Part shown: one piece after another, positions 53,801-62,801 of the stretch
How positions within the stretch are numbered: the stretch's first letter is position 1
Layout: each line of letters starts with the position of its first letter
Assembly: GCA_025462725.1 (NCBI GenBank)
Contig: JAOAPE010000003.1
Coordinates: 248,001-312,000, forward strand
Length of the DNA stretch: 64,000 nucleotides
Source of the DNA: Terriglobales bacterium
GTDB taxonomy: Bacteria > Acidobacteriota > Terriglobia > Terriglobales > Acidobacteriaceae
Direction of reading: 5' to 3'
Made by a program: the position numbers and the translations under genes
Notes under the pieces: model-generated
Told to the model about the DNA's origin: nothing
Database searches by the model: none
The model's input: only the letters and a program-made list of their open reading frames with translations

Positions 53801-54016
53801 TTAGGTTCGGCCGCCACCGACGAAATGAACGATCTCTAATTTATCGCCATCTTTCAGCGGAGTCTCTGACCATTTCGTGCGTTGCACGATATCGCGGTTC
53901 AACTCCACCGCAACACGATCAGCTTTCATTCCGAGATGTTCGATAAGGGCGGCAAGCGTGGGGATTGCTTCGAAGGTACGCTGCTCTCCATTGATGAAGA
54001 CATTCATTGCAGCCAT
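53801..54016 (-). CDS. thiS: Sulfur carrier protein ThiS
   Basis: ThiS carries sulfur as a C-terminal thiocarboxylate for the thiazole part of thiamine. The 71-residue protein has the beta-grasp pattern NVFINGEQRTFE ... LAALIEHLGMKADRVAVELN and the ending LEIVHFVGGG. Unusually, two residues, Arg-Thr, follow the GG that must be exposed for adenylation by ThiF; the stop codon is a clear TAA. thiG and thiF are not in this window. It lies 21 bp downstream of the unknown gene at 54038. Confidence 0.85.
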   Translation of the reverse strand: MAAMNVFINGEQRTFEAIPTLAALIEHLGMKADRVAVELNRDIVQRTKWSETPLKDGDKLEIVHFVGGGRT

Positions 54017-54037
54017 AGTATCTGACCAGAAGGAGGG

Positions 54038-54757
54038 CTATCCGCGCTTCAGCCGGAATTTTCTTGTGACAGACTTCTCGTTGTAAGTTGCGCGCACGAG
54101 TACGGCCGTCTCAGTGACTGACTCGGCAGGAAGCGTTATCTCGAGGTCTGCGGTTCCGTCGGCTTCCGTTGCGGATTGCGAATGGATGGGAGCATCCTGC
54201 GTGACTGACAATCGGGATGTCACAAGCGCACCGTCTGCCGCCGCGCCCACATCCCGGATAAACAACTTCAACACCGCAGTGCCACCCGAGAAGACCGCGT
54301 CTGAGTTCACCCACTTTACTGCCAGTCCGCCGGCGTTAACGTCCTGCACATCTCCGTCAGAACAGAAAACACTTTCCGCTCGACTCTCGCGGACAGCTTC
54401 CAGCACCATTCGATGCTGCGCCTTCAACAGCTCATGCATCTGCTCGATGGAAAACTCCGGTTGCACCTTGCGCTCGGCATACGAAGATGCGCGCTTCCCG
54501 ATGCAATGGCCCTTCACGAAGACTTGTGTTTGTAGAAGAAGGTCGTTCTCACGGGCTTCACTCTGCACGTGATAAACGGTGTCGCCTACTTTTGCGTCTG
54601 TGTTGAACCCGAAGATCATCTCTGAAATGGCCTTTTGCGCTGGAAATCTTCTTTCAATCTCAGGCGCATTGCGTTGAGCACTCGAATTGTAGTCGAGCAT
54701 CTGCAAAGAAGGTAACAGTTTTGTGAATTCCACAGCTGCTACTCTTGACACTTCCAA
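54038..54757 (-). CDS. Protein of unknown function
   Basis: The 239-residue frame begins at TTG 54757; GTG 54733 or ATG 54700 are possible starts, and no ribosome binding site decides. A helical segment (FSIEQMHELLKAQHRMVLEAVREGRA-like, about 100-125) is followed by a beta-rich C-terminal half (LAVKWVNSDAVFSGGTAVLKLFIRDVG ... TADLEITLPAESVTETAVLVRATY) that looks like an Ig-like or C2-like sandwich. There is no signal peptide. I do not recognise the family. It shares its promoter region with nuoA on the other strand. Confidence 0.62.
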   Translation of the reverse strand: MEVSRVAAVEFTKLLPSLQMLDYNSSAQRNAPEIERRFPAQKAISEMIFGFNTDAKVGDTVYHVQSEARENDLLLQTQVFVKGHCIGKRASSYAERKVQPEFSIEQMHELLKAQHRMVLEAVRESRAESVFCSDGDVQDVNAGGLAVKWVNSDAVFSGGTAVLKLFIRDVGAAADGALVTSRLSVTQDAPIHSQSATEADGTADLEITLPAESVTETAVLVRATYNEKSVTRKFRLKRG

Positions 54758-54786
54758 GAGCGGAAATCTATATTCAAAGGTTCACA

Positions 54787-54792
54787 TATAAT
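54787..54792 (+). promoter_or_regulatory. Putative -10 box of the nuo operon
   Basis: TATAAT lies 28 bp before the nuoA ATG in an AT-rich segment. The -35 region is weak (AAATCT-like). A ribosome binding site is not evident before nuoA, so the leader is short. Confidence 0.5.
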
Positions 54793-54819
54793 CTTTGCAC
54801 GCACTAGATACCGCACAAA

Positions 54820-55236
54820 ATGGCCGACAACCAATTAGCGCCGTACCTTCCCATCCTCATGCAGTTGCTCATCGCTGCTGGTATCGGCACGGGGATGATC
54901 GTTCTCTCCGCCATCCTGGGGCAACGCAAGTACAGTCGCATGAAAATGCAGGCGTACGAGTGCGGCATGACTCCCACGGGAGACGCACAGCATCGTTTCT
55001 CAGTTAAGTTCTACCTCGTCGCGATGCTCTTCATTCTCTTCGATGTGGAAGCAATCTTTCTGATTCCGTGGGCGGTCGTATATCGCGATCTGCTGAAAAT
55101 TCCGGGCGCAGGCCTATTCGGATTTTGGGAGATGATGGTCTATATAGGTATCGTGCTCGTTGGCTTTTTCTACGTTTGGAAAAAAGGCGTGCTCGATTGG
55201 AACACTCCCGAGCTGAGCGAGGGCCCGAATGAGTAG
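54820..55236 (+). CDS. nuoA: NADH-quinone oxidoreductase subunit A
   Basis: The 138-residue membrane subunit has three helices (about 8-33, 68-90, 98-118) and the conserved NuoA loop YECGMTPTGDAQHRFSVKFYLVAMLFILFDVEAIFL with its Cys and acidic helix. It is the first gene of the complex I operon. Its 3' end overlaps nuoC by 8 bp; the usual intervening nuoB is absent. Confidence 0.96.
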   Translation: MADNQLAPYLPILMQLLIAAGIGTGMIVLSAILGQRKYSRMKMQAYECGMTPTGDAQHRFSVKFYLVAMLFILFDVEAIFLIPWAVVYRDLLKIPGAGLFGFWEMMVYIGIVLVGFFYVWKKGVLDWNTPELSEGPNE

Positions 55237-55717
55237 CATTCCCGCCGCGATCACCGACATCGAAGAGCTCAAAGATCATCCAGCGCTTTCCAAATTGCTC
55301 TCTTGGAGGCAGAGTGCGATGAATGCTGCGAAGTTCGATCGTGACGAACTTTCCATTCAAGTCGATCGCGCTTACATCCGCGACGCCTGTTCACTCTTGC
55401 AATCAGATTTTAACTTTCTGTCCGACGTAACTTGCGTGGACTGGGCCCCTTCCGAACCTCGATTTCAAGTCACTTACCATCTGCTCTCGCACAAACTTAA
55501 AGATCGTGTCCGCTTACAGGTCATGTTGCCCGGTGACGACCCAGTGGTCGAGTCCATCATGCCAGTCTGGCCGGCAGCGAACTTCTTTGAACGCGAGATT
55601 TTTGATCTATTCGGAGTGCGCTTTCTCGGACATCCCAACATGGCGCGCATCATGATGCCGGAAGATTGGGATGGACACCCGTTGCGGAAAGATTATCCCG
55701 TTGAGGGCTACCGATAA
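55229..55717 (+). CDS. nuoC: NADH-quinone oxidoreductase subunit C
   Basis: NuoC is a peripheral arm subunit of about 160-200 residues; this one has 162. The 30-kDa-subunit signature is present: NFFEREIFDLFGVRFLGHPNMARIMMPEDWDGHPLRKDYP. GAGG lies 7 bases before the ATG inside nuoA. The stop overlaps the nuoD start by one base (TAATG). It is not fused to NuoD. Confidence 0.96.
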   Translation: MSSIPAAITDIEELKDHPALSKLLSWRQSAMNAAKFDRDELSIQVDRAYIRDACSLLQSDFNFLSDVTCVDWAPSEPRFQVTYHLLSHKLKDRVRLQVMLPGDDPVVESIMPVWPAANFFEREIFDLFGVRFLGHPNMARIMMPEDWDGHPLRKDYPVEGYR

Positions 55718-56925
55718 TGGCCCATCTGAGTTCCACCGCGTCAGCGGAGTTCACTCAAGACCGCACCATGATCCTGAACATGGGGCCGCAGCACCCGTCT
55801 ACACACGGTGTCTTGCGTCTTCTGCTTGAGATCGATGGCGAGCGCGTCGTCCGCATGGTTCCCGATATCGGTTTCCTTCACACCGGCATCGAGAAGACTT
55901 GCGAAGCAAAGTTTTACCAGCAGGTAGTCCCGCTGACGGACCGCATCGACTATCTCTGCCCCATGACCAACAATCTTTGTTATGTGTTGGCGGTGGAGAA
56001 GCTTCTTCAGCTTGAGATTCCCGAACGCGCGATCTACATCCGCGTGATGTTGAACGAGCTCACGCGCATCGCTTCGCATCTAGTGTGGCTGGGAACGCAT
56101 GCGCTCGACATGGGCGCAATGTCAGTCTTTTTGTACTGCTTCCGCGAACGCGAAGATATCCTGCGTATTTTCGAGATGGTCAGCGGACAGCGCATGATGA
56201 CCTCTTACTTCCGCATCGGCGGACTCTCGCTCGAACCGCCGCTCGGTTTCTTTGAAAAGGTCAGGGACTTCGCAAATAAGTTCCCCGAGCGCATTGACGA
56301 GTACGAAAACCTGCTTACCTCAAACCGCATTTGGGTGGACCGCACAAAAGGCGTCGCGCACCTCTCGGCCGAAGATTGCATCTCCCTCGGCGTGACCGGG
56401 CCAACGCTGCGCGCAAGCGGTGTCGATTGGGATCTTCGTCGCGACATGCCCTATTGCGGCTATGACAAGTTCAAATTCAAAGTCCCGGTTTCGAATGACG
56501 GCGATGTCTACGCCCGCTACATCCTTCGTATTCAGGAGCTGCGCGAATCCATCGGCATGGTGAAACAAGCGCTCGACGGCATGCCCGGCGGGCCGATTAA
56601 GGCTGAATCGGCGACCAAGATCGTCCTTCCTGACCGCGAAAAGATGAAGACGCAAATGGAAGCCCTCATCTATCACTTCAAGATTGTCACGGAAGGCTTC
56701 ACAGTTCCCGCCGGACAGGTTTATCAAGCTATCGAGTCACCTCGCGGCGAAATGGGATACTTCGTCGTCAGCGATGGCACCGCCAAGCCCTATCGCGTGC
56801 ACATGCGCTCCCCTTCTTACGCAAACCTGCAAGCACTGGAAAAAATGTGTGTAGGCCGCCTGCTCGCGGACGTTGTCGCCGCAATCGGCAGCATTGATAT
56901 TGTGCTGGGAGAGATTGACCGCTAA
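55717..56925 (+). CDS. nuoD: NADH-quinone oxidoreductase subunit D
   Basis: The 49-kDa-type subunit lines the quinone cavity. The 402-residue protein has the quinone-site motif GPQHPSTHGVLRLLLEIDGE and the C-terminal ESPRGEMGYFVVSDG ... SPSYANLQALEKM. Ends overlap the flanking genes by one base each (TAATG), so nuoC-nuoD-nuoE are translationally coupled. Confidence 0.97.
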   Translation: MAHLSSTASAEFTQDRTMILNMGPQHPSTHGVLRLLLEIDGERVVRMVPDIGFLHTGIEKTCEAKFYQQVVPLTDRIDYLCPMTNNLCYVLAVEKLLQLEIPERAIYIRVMLNELTRIASHLVWLGTHALDMGAMSVFLYCFREREDILRIFEMVSGQRMMTSYFRIGGLSLEPPLGFFEKVRDFANKFPERIDEYENLLTSNRIWVDRTKGVAHLSAEDCISLGVTGPTLRASGVDWDLRRDMPYCGYDKFKFKVPVSNDGDVYARYILRIQELRESIGMVKQALDGMPGGPIKAESATKIVLPDREKMKTQMEALIYHFKIVTEGFTVPAGQVYQAIESPRGEMGYFVVSDGTAKPYRVHMRSPSYANLQALEKMCVGRLLADVVAAIGSIDIVLGEIDR

Positions 56926-57404
56926 TGTTCTCAGAACAGCTTTCGAAAAAGTTCGACAAGATGGTCACGAACTACCCGACGAAACGTTCGGCGCTCGTTC
57001 CCATGCTGTTGTTCGCTCAAGATGAAGTCGGATATCTATCAGAAGAAGTGATTGCCGATCTTGCAAAGCGAGTCGAACTGACGGAACTCGAAGTGAAGAA
57101 CGTGATCAGCTACTACTCCATGCTGCACACCAAACCCATGGGGAAATATCACGTACAGGTCTGCACGAACATAAGTTGCATGTTGCGCGGTGGCGAAGAG
57201 CTACTCGACCATTGCAAGAGCAAACTGGGTATCGGCCATAAGCAGACGCAAGCAGATGGATTATTTTCACTTGAAGAAGTCGAGTGCATCGGCGCTTGTA
57301 GTTGGGCTCCGGCGGTGCAGGTGAACTACGACTTCCACGAGAACTTGACCCCAGCAAGAATGGACAAAGTCCTAGATACTTACGCGAAGAAGGCGAAGCA
57401 ATAG
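56925..57404 (+). CDS. nuoE: NADH-quinone oxidoreductase subunit E
   Basis: The 24-kDa-type subunit carries the 2Fe-2S cluster N1a. The 159-residue protein has the C-x4-C pair in CTNISCMLRG and the C-x3-C pair in ECIGACSWAP. The helical N-terminus (KRSALVPMLLFAQDEVGYLSEE) is normal. Its stop TAG overlaps the GTG start of nuoF by one base. Confidence 0.95.
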   Translation: MFSEQLSKKFDKMVTNYPTKRSALVPMLLFAQDEVGYLSEEVIADLAKRVELTELEVKNVISYYSMLHTKPMGKYHVQVCTNISCMLRGGEELLDHCKSKLGIGHKQTQADGLFSLEEVECIGACSWAPAVQVNYDFHENLTPARMDKVLDTYAKKAKQ

Positions 57405-58720
57405 TGGCGGACCTGGTTTCACATCCCGACGAAATAAAAGTCGTATCCAGCCGGTTCGGCAAGGGCGCGACCAACATCGATCGATACATCGAGTTGGACG
57501 GCTACAAAGCCGTGCGCAAGGCCTTGGATATGACTCCCGACGCCATCATCAACGAAGTGAAGACTTCCAGCCTTCGCGGACGCGGCGGCGCAGGCTTCCC
57601 CACCGGGATGAAATGGTCATTCGTTCCCAAGGAATCCGCCAAGCCGAAATATGTTCTCGTTAACGGCGACGAAAGCGAACCCGGCACCTGCAAAGACCGT
57701 TTGATCCTGGAACACGATCCGCATGCCGTCATAGAAGGCGTGATGATTGCCGGTCTCGCCGTGGGCGCGCAAAAGGGATACATATATATAAGAGGTGAGT
57801 ACCGCTACCTGCTCACCATCATGCAAAAGGCCATTGACGATGCCTACGCCAAAGGCTTCCTCGGCGACAATATCTTCGGCAGCGGCAAAAAATTCGACTG
57901 CTATTGGCACACCGGAGCAGGCGCATATGAAGTAGGCGAAGAATCGGCGTTGATGGAATCGCTTGAAGGCAAGCGGGGAATTCCGCGTATCCGTCCTCCG
58001 TTCCCTGCCGTTGTGGGGCTCTGGGGTGGGCCAACAGTCATTAATAATGTGGAGACGCTGGCTTCGGTTCCCCACATCATGCTCATGGGCGGACAGAAAT
58101 TCGCGGACTTCGGGCCCCCGAAGAACGGCGGCACGCGCCTCTTCTGTCTCAGCGGACACGTCAACAAGCCCGGCGTTTACGAGATGCCTCTCGGATATCC
58201 GATGGAGAAGCTGATCTACGAAGTCGGTGGCGGAATTACGAACGGAAAGAAGCTGAAGGCCGTAGTCCCGGGTGGCTCGTCTACATACCTGCTCACCGCG
58301 GAAGAAGCCGTGAAGATGAATTGTGATTTCGATTCATTCGCCAAAACCGGCGGATTCCTTGGCTCGGGTGGCGTTGTTGTACTCGACGAAGACACCTGCA
58401 TGGTGAAATTCGCGCTGCGCGTGATGAAGTTCTATCAACACGAAAGCTGCGGATGGTGTATCCCCTGCCGTGAGGGTACAGACTGGCTGAAAAAGACTTT
58501 GACGCGCTTCCACTCCGGTGGCGGCGTGAAAAAAGATATCGACAATATCAATTACCTGGCGCAGAACATGTTGGGACGCACGTTCTGCCCGCTTGGAGAC
58601 GCTGCGGCGATTCCCACGATTTCCATTGTGCAGAAGTGGCGGCAGGAATTCGAAGATCACTTGGAAGGCAGACCCTGCCCTTACGAGAACAAGGGCATAC
58701 CCGAACCGGCATTCGCGTAA
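57404..58720 (+). CDS. nuoF: NADH-quinone oxidoreductase subunit F
   Basis: The 51-kDa-type subunit binds NADH, FMN and cluster N3. I take the GTG at 57404, which overlaps the nuoE stop and gives 438 residues. The FMN/NADH loop is GRGGAGFPTGMKWSF, and the glycine-rich SGHVNKPGVYEMPLG follows. Cluster N3 cysteines are in ESCGWCIPCREGT and the later TFCPLGDAA. An earlier in-frame start would lie inside nuoE and has no family similarity. Confidence 0.96.
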   Translation: MADLVSHPDEIKVVSSRFGKGATNIDRYIELDGYKAVRKALDMTPDAIINEVKTSSLRGRGGAGFPTGMKWSFVPKESAKPKYVLVNGDESEPGTCKDRLILEHDPHAVIEGVMIAGLAVGAQKGYIYIRGEYRYLLTIMQKAIDDAYAKGFLGDNIFGSGKKFDCYWHTGAGAYEVGEESALMESLEGKRGIPRIRPPFPAVVGLWGGPTVINNVETLASVPHIMLMGGQKFADFGPPKNGGTRLFCLSGHVNKPGVYEMPLGYPMEKLIYEVGGGITNGKKLKAVVPGGSSTYLLTAEEAVKMNCDFDSFAKTGGFLGSGGVVVLDEDTCMVKFALRVMKFYQHESCGWCIPCREGTDWLKKTLTRFHSGGGVKKDIDNINYLAQNMLGRTFCPLGDAAAIPTISIVQKWRQEFEDHLEGRPCPYENKGIPEPAFA

Positions 58721-58743
58721 CGGAAAGTTGTTTAACGTTTCTG

Positions 58744-58771
58744 AGCTAAAGGCTAAGAGCTAAAAGCTAAA
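58744..58771 (+). repeat. Four 7-bp tandem repeats just before nuoG
   Basis: The 28 bases preceding nuoG's start read as four heptamers: AGCTAAA, GGCTAAG, AGCTAAA, AGCTAAA. The array ends two bases before the ATG at 58773 and leaves no recognisable Shine-Dalgarno sequence. Change in copy number would alter the leader length by 7 bp. Confidence 0.75.
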
Positions 58772-58772
58772 C

Positions 58773-61145
58773 ATGGCTGACGCACCACAACTCGTAAACA
58801 TCACAGTCGACGGCAAGAAAGTCACCGCGCCCGGAGGCACGCTTCTCATCGAAGCCTGCAAGTCGGCCGGCATCGAGATTCCTTCTTTCTGCTACTACCC
58901 GGGACTGTCGCTTCAGGCTGCATGCCGCATGTGCTTGGTTCGCATCGATAAAATGCCCAAGCTTCAGACCGCCTGCACCGTTCCCATCACGGAAGGTATG
59001 GTCGTCACCAATGAAAGTGACGAGGTTAAGCAGGCGCGAAAAGCCACCATCGAACTTCTTCTCGGCAATCATCCGCTCGACTGCCCCGTCTGCGACGCTG
59101 GCGGCGAGTGCGAATTGCAGGACATGACATTTACCTACGGTGCGGCGGAGTCCCAATACATGGAGACGAAGCAGCACAAGGACGAACAGCAGTGGTCGCC
59201 GGTCGTCTTCTTCGATCGCCCACGATGCATCCTTTGTTACCGCTGCGTCCGCGTTTGCGGCGAAGTCATGGACGTCTGGGCGCTCGGCGTTCAGAACCGT
59301 GGCGTCAGTTCCGTCATCGCGCCGAACGAAGGCGATCACCTTGATTGCGAAGAGTGCGGCCAGTGCATTGACATCTGCCCCGTCGGTGCGCTCACTTCCG
59401 GTGCCTATCGTTATAAGACTCGCCCTTGGGAGATGAATCACGTCGGCACCATCTGCACGCATTGCGGCGATGGCTGCAAGACGACCCTCGGCGTTCGTCG
59501 CGCCGATACCGGCATGGAGATTGTTCGCGGCGACAACCGCGACAAGAGCGGCATCAACGGCGACTTCCTCTGTATTAAGGGACGCTACGCATTTGATTTC
59601 CAGCAAAATCCCGATCGGTTGAAGATGCCGATGATCCGCAAGGACGGCAAACTCAAGCTCGCCACATGGGAAGAAGCATTCGACCTCATCGGCAAGCGGT
59701 TCGCTGAGGTCAAAGAGAAGCAGGGCGGCAGCGCCATCGGTGTGATCGGGTCCACCCGCACCACCAACGAAGAGAATTATCTACTGCAGAAGTTCGCGCG
59801 CAAGGTGCTCGGTACCAACAACATCGATCACCATCGCACCGCGGATTATCCGGCCTTCGCCGCTGCAATCGCTGGCAAGCCTGAACTTGCAGCCAGCCTT
59901 CGCGATGTCGAAAAAGCTCCCGCGATCTTGCTTTTCGGCAATGACCCGACGCAGCAACATCCGCTGCTCGCCACGACTATCCGCAATAATGTGCGGCTTC
60001 ACGGCGGCAAGCTGTTCATCGTGAACGATGCGCAGATCAAATTGCGACGCCAATCGAAAGCCTACGCGCAGATTCCGCCGAACACATACGAAAAGTTCAT
60101 GTCATTCCTGGCAGGCAGCGATTCCGGCGACACGCTCATCTCGGAGAACACCAAGAAAGACCAGCTTCTCGCAATGCGCGATGCGCTCAAAGCTGAGAAG
60201 AACTTGCTCATCATCTTTGGTTCGGAGATTCGCGGCAAAGACATTGCCACTCTCGTGAAGCTCGGCTCCTCTCACGATCAAGTGAAGTTCATGTGCTTGG
60301 GCGACTACGCCAATTCACGCGGTGCGGCTGATATGGGTCTCTACCCTGACCTACTTCCCGGATACGTTCCGCTCACTTCTGCAGGCGCATACGCAACCGA
60401 ATATGGCGATGCCCTCCCGAAAACTCCAGGCATGAACATCCAACAGATGCTTGACGCTGCAAGTTCCGGCAAGTTGGGCGCGCTCTACATCGTCGGCGCA
60501 AATCCGCTCAGCCGATATCGCATTCAACTCGGCGAGCTCAAGAACACGTTCACCGTTGTGCAGGACATGTTCCTCACCGAATCCGCCGCGATGGCCGATG
60601 TGGTCCTGCCCTCGAACAATGCCTACGAAAAGTCGGGCACATTCACCAACACCTATGGCGATATGCAGCTCCTGAAAAAAGCTGGTGACTTCGCCGGTAG
60701 CAAATCAGATTTCGAGCTCATCGTCCGCATAGCCGACCGTATCGGCTATGACATCAGCAGCCTCGTCCCCTTCGGCGGCGGTACGCACTCCGATATGGGG
60801 CAGACCCGCGGTGCACAATCCGGAGAAGCGGACCGTCACGAAGTTTGGCTCATCGCCAATAAACTCGAGCCGAAGATGAGTCCTTTTGATCCGGAAGCCA
60901 TGCTTGACGAGATCCAGCGCGTTGTCCCCGGATATGACTTCTCGCGAATGAACCTCTTTGCCGGAAGCGACGTCCACACTCACGCTGCAGGTGCGGGTAC
61001 AGGCGCGCAGCAGGATCCCGAACTGATTTGGCCGTCCAACGACACGTTGTTTACATCGGGCACTTTAGGTCGATACTCCAACACCCTGAATTCTGTTTTT
61101 GAACGCTACAAGCCCCAGACTGAAGAAGAGATCATGGCCGACTAG
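58773..61145 (+). CDS. nuoG: NADH-quinone oxidoreductase subunit G
   Basis: The 790-residue subunit has the N-terminal 2Fe-2S domain (SFCYYPGLSLQAACRMCLVR ... QTACTVP), the His-Cys N5 site (HPLDCPVCDAGGECELQD), two 4Fe-4S motifs (CILCYRCVRVC and CEECGQCIDICPVGAL), and a molybdopterin-oxidoreductase-like domain with a further cluster motif TICTHCGDGCKTTL ... DFLCIKG corresponding to N7. It belongs to the peripheral arm. The N-terminal repeat array before the ATG is described separately. Confidence 0.96.
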   Translation: MADAPQLVNITVDGKKVTAPGGTLLIEACKSAGIEIPSFCYYPGLSLQAACRMCLVRIDKMPKLQTACTVPITEGMVVTNESDEVKQARKATIELLLGNHPLDCPVCDAGGECELQDMTFTYGAAESQYMETKQHKDEQQWSPVVFFDRPRCILCYRCVRVCGEVMDVWALGVQNRGVSSVIAPNEGDHLDCEECGQCIDICPVGALTSGAYRYKTRPWEMNHVGTICTHCGDGCKTTLGVRRADTGMEIVRGDNRDKSGINGDFLCIKGRYAFDFQQNPDRLKMPMIRKDGKLKLATWEEAFDLIGKRFAEVKEKQGGSAIGVIGSTRTTNEENYLLQKFARKVLGTNNIDHHRTADYPAFAAAIAGKPELAASLRDVEKAPAILLFGNDPTQQHPLLATTIRNNVRLHGGKLFIVNDAQIKLRRQSKAYAQIPPNTYEKFMSFLAGSDSGDTLISENTKKDQLLAMRDALKAEKNLLIIFGSEIRGKDIATLVKLGSSHDQVKFMCLGDYANSRGAADMGLYPDLLPGYVPLTSAGAYATEYGDALPKTPGMNIQQMLDAASSGKLGALYIVGANPLSRYRIQLGELKNTFTVVQDMFLTESAAMADVVLPSNNAYEKSGTFTNTYGDMQLLKKAGDFAGSKSDFELIVRIADRIGYDISSLVPFGGGTHSDMGQTRGAQSGEADRHEVWLIANKLEPKMSPFDPEAMLDEIQRVVPGYDFSRMNLFAGSDVHTHAAGAGTGAQQDPELIWPSNDTLFTSGTLGRYSNTLNSVFERYKPQTEEEIMAD

Positions 61146-61194
61146 CCGGTGAACGGCGGCGGCAAGTTCCTGACATCCAGAGTTTAAGAACAAA

Positions 61195-62298
61195 TTGGAA
61201 AACCTCATCACTCTCGCGTTCCTCGTTGTAAAGATCCTTGTGATCACGCACGTCCTATTGGGCGCGGTGGCGTACACGGTCTGGCTCGAGCGTAAGCTGA
61301 TCGGACGCATGCAGAATCGTTGGGGCCCAACTCGCGTCGGCCCTTTCGGTCTGCTGCAACCTATCGCCGACGGGATCAAATTCATCGTCAAGGAAGACCT
61401 GCTGCCCCCGGGCGTGAATAAGCCACTGTTCCTTCTGGCGCCGCTATTGGCAGTGGCCTTGGGACTCACCTCTCTCGCTGTAATCCCGTTTGGCGAATCC
61501 ATCACGATCGCCGGACACACCGAAGCGCTGCAAATCTCCGGATTCATGCGGGCCGACGGTTCAATTTTCGATGCGAATGTCGGACTGCTGATCATCCTCG
61601 GCGTCACATCCATTGGCGTGTACGGGATCGCTCTTGCGGGATGGTCGTCCAATAGCAAGTATTCCCTGCTTGGTTCATTACGCGCGAGCGCGCAGATGAT
61701 CAGCTATGAACTCGCGCTGGGGTTGTCGCTGGTCGGCGTCATCATCATGTCCGGCAGCCTGAGCTTGCGACAGATAGTTGACGCGCAGGGTGGAAATATC
61801 CTTCATTGGAATTTCATTGGTGGATGGCAATTCGTAGCCTTCTTCGTTTACTTGATTGCGGCATTCGCTGAGACCAACCGTATTCCGTTCGATCTTCCTG
61901 AAGCAGAGACCGAACTCGTTGCCGGATACCACACCGAATACAGCGCCATGAAATTCGCCATGTTCTTCATGGCCGAATACGCCAACATGTTCACCGCTGC
62001 TTGCGTCGCGACGCTACTTTTCCTTGGCGGATGGCACAGCCCTTTTGAAGGCATCTCCTGGATTCCTGCAGTCCCACTTCCGCCGATCGTTGGCGCATTG
62101 GTTCCGGTCTTCTGGTTCGCACTTAAGATTTTCTTCTTTATCTTTTTTTACATCTGGGTTCGCGGCACATTGCCGCGCTTCCGCTATGACCAGCTCATGG
62201 CCTTTGGCTGGAAAGTTTTGTTGCCCTTGGCGATTGCCAACATCATTGTGACCAGCGCGCTGGTCGCCATGAACCTTGCTCCAATAGGTCCCAAGTAA
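61195..62298 (+). CDS. nuoH: NADH-quinone oxidoreductase subunit H
   Basis: The 367-residue membrane subunit meets the quinone site with the peripheral arm. It has about eight helices and the signature GRMQNRWGPTRVGPFGLLQPIADGIKF, plus the conserved AETNRIPFDLPEAETELVAGYHTEYSAMKF loop. The start is TTG at 61195; no ATG occurs before the first helix. nuoJ follows after 5 bp, where nuoI is normally found. Confidence 0.95.
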   Translation: MENLITLAFLVVKILVITHVLLGAVAYTVWLERKLIGRMQNRWGPTRVGPFGLLQPIADGIKFIVKEDLLPPGVNKPLFLLAPLLAVALGLTSLAVIPFGESITIAGHTEALQISGFMRADGSIFDANVGLLIILGVTSIGVYGIALAGWSSNSKYSLLGSLRASAQMISYELALGLSLVGVIIMSGSLSLRQIVDAQGGNILHWNFIGGWQFVAFFVYLIAAFAETNRIPFDLPEAETELVAGYHTEYSAMKFAMFFMAEYANMFTAACVATLLFLGGWHSPFEGISWIPAVPLPPIVGALVPVFWFALKIFFFIFFYIWVRGTLPRFRYDQLMAFGWKVLLPLAIANIIVTSALVAMNLAPIGPK

Positions 62299-62303
62299 AC
62301 GAA

Positions 62304-62801
62304 ATGATTCATCAGGCATTGTTCTTCATCTTCGCGGCAATCTGTGTAGCAGGCGCTTTGAACCTGCTGCTGCAGAAGCACCCCATCAGCAGTGCGCTCT
62401 CGCTCATTGTGGTAATGGGTTCGCTCGCCCTGCTGTATCTCTTGTTGGGGGCGCAATTTGTTGCCGCGATCCAGATCATCGTTTACGCCGGCGCCATCAT
62501 GGTGCTGTTCGTCTTTGTGATCATGTTGTTGAACGCGGGCATTGAGGAACACACCGAAGGCAGCCGCATCGCCGTTTATTTTGGAGTGCCCGCCGTCGCC
62601 GCCTTGGTGGGGATGGTGCTATACGTTCTGCTCAAGACCAGCCATATCGAATATCAAGTGCAACTGGGCGGCTTTGTGAAGCCGACTCGTGATGTCGCCA
62701 TGCTGCTATTCCGTGAATACCTGTTGCCGTTCGAAGTGACTTCCGTGCTCATTCTGATCGCCATCATGGGCGCAGTAGTACTGGCAAGGAGGGAACCGTA
62801 A
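62304..62801 (+). CDS. nuoJ: NADH-quinone oxidoreductase subunit J
   Basis: The 165-residue subunit has five helices, the third with the pi-bulge region typical of NuoJ ([26 protein letters not shown]). It begins 5 bp after nuoH and its stop overlaps nuoK by one base (TAATG). Confidence 0.94.
   Translation: MIHQALFFIFAAICVAGALNLLLQKHPISSALSLIVVMGSLALLYLLLGAQFVAAIQIIVYAGAIMVLFVFVIMLLNAGIEEHTEGSRIAVYFGVPAVAALVGMVLYVLLKTSHIEYQVQLGGFVKPTRDVAMLLFREYLLPFEVTSVLILIAIMGAVVLARREP

Noticed and set aside
58767-59606. A 279-codon open frame antisense to nuoG
   Set aside because: It mirrors a strongly conserved coding region with clear motifs on the plus strand and has no ribosome binding site or family similarity.
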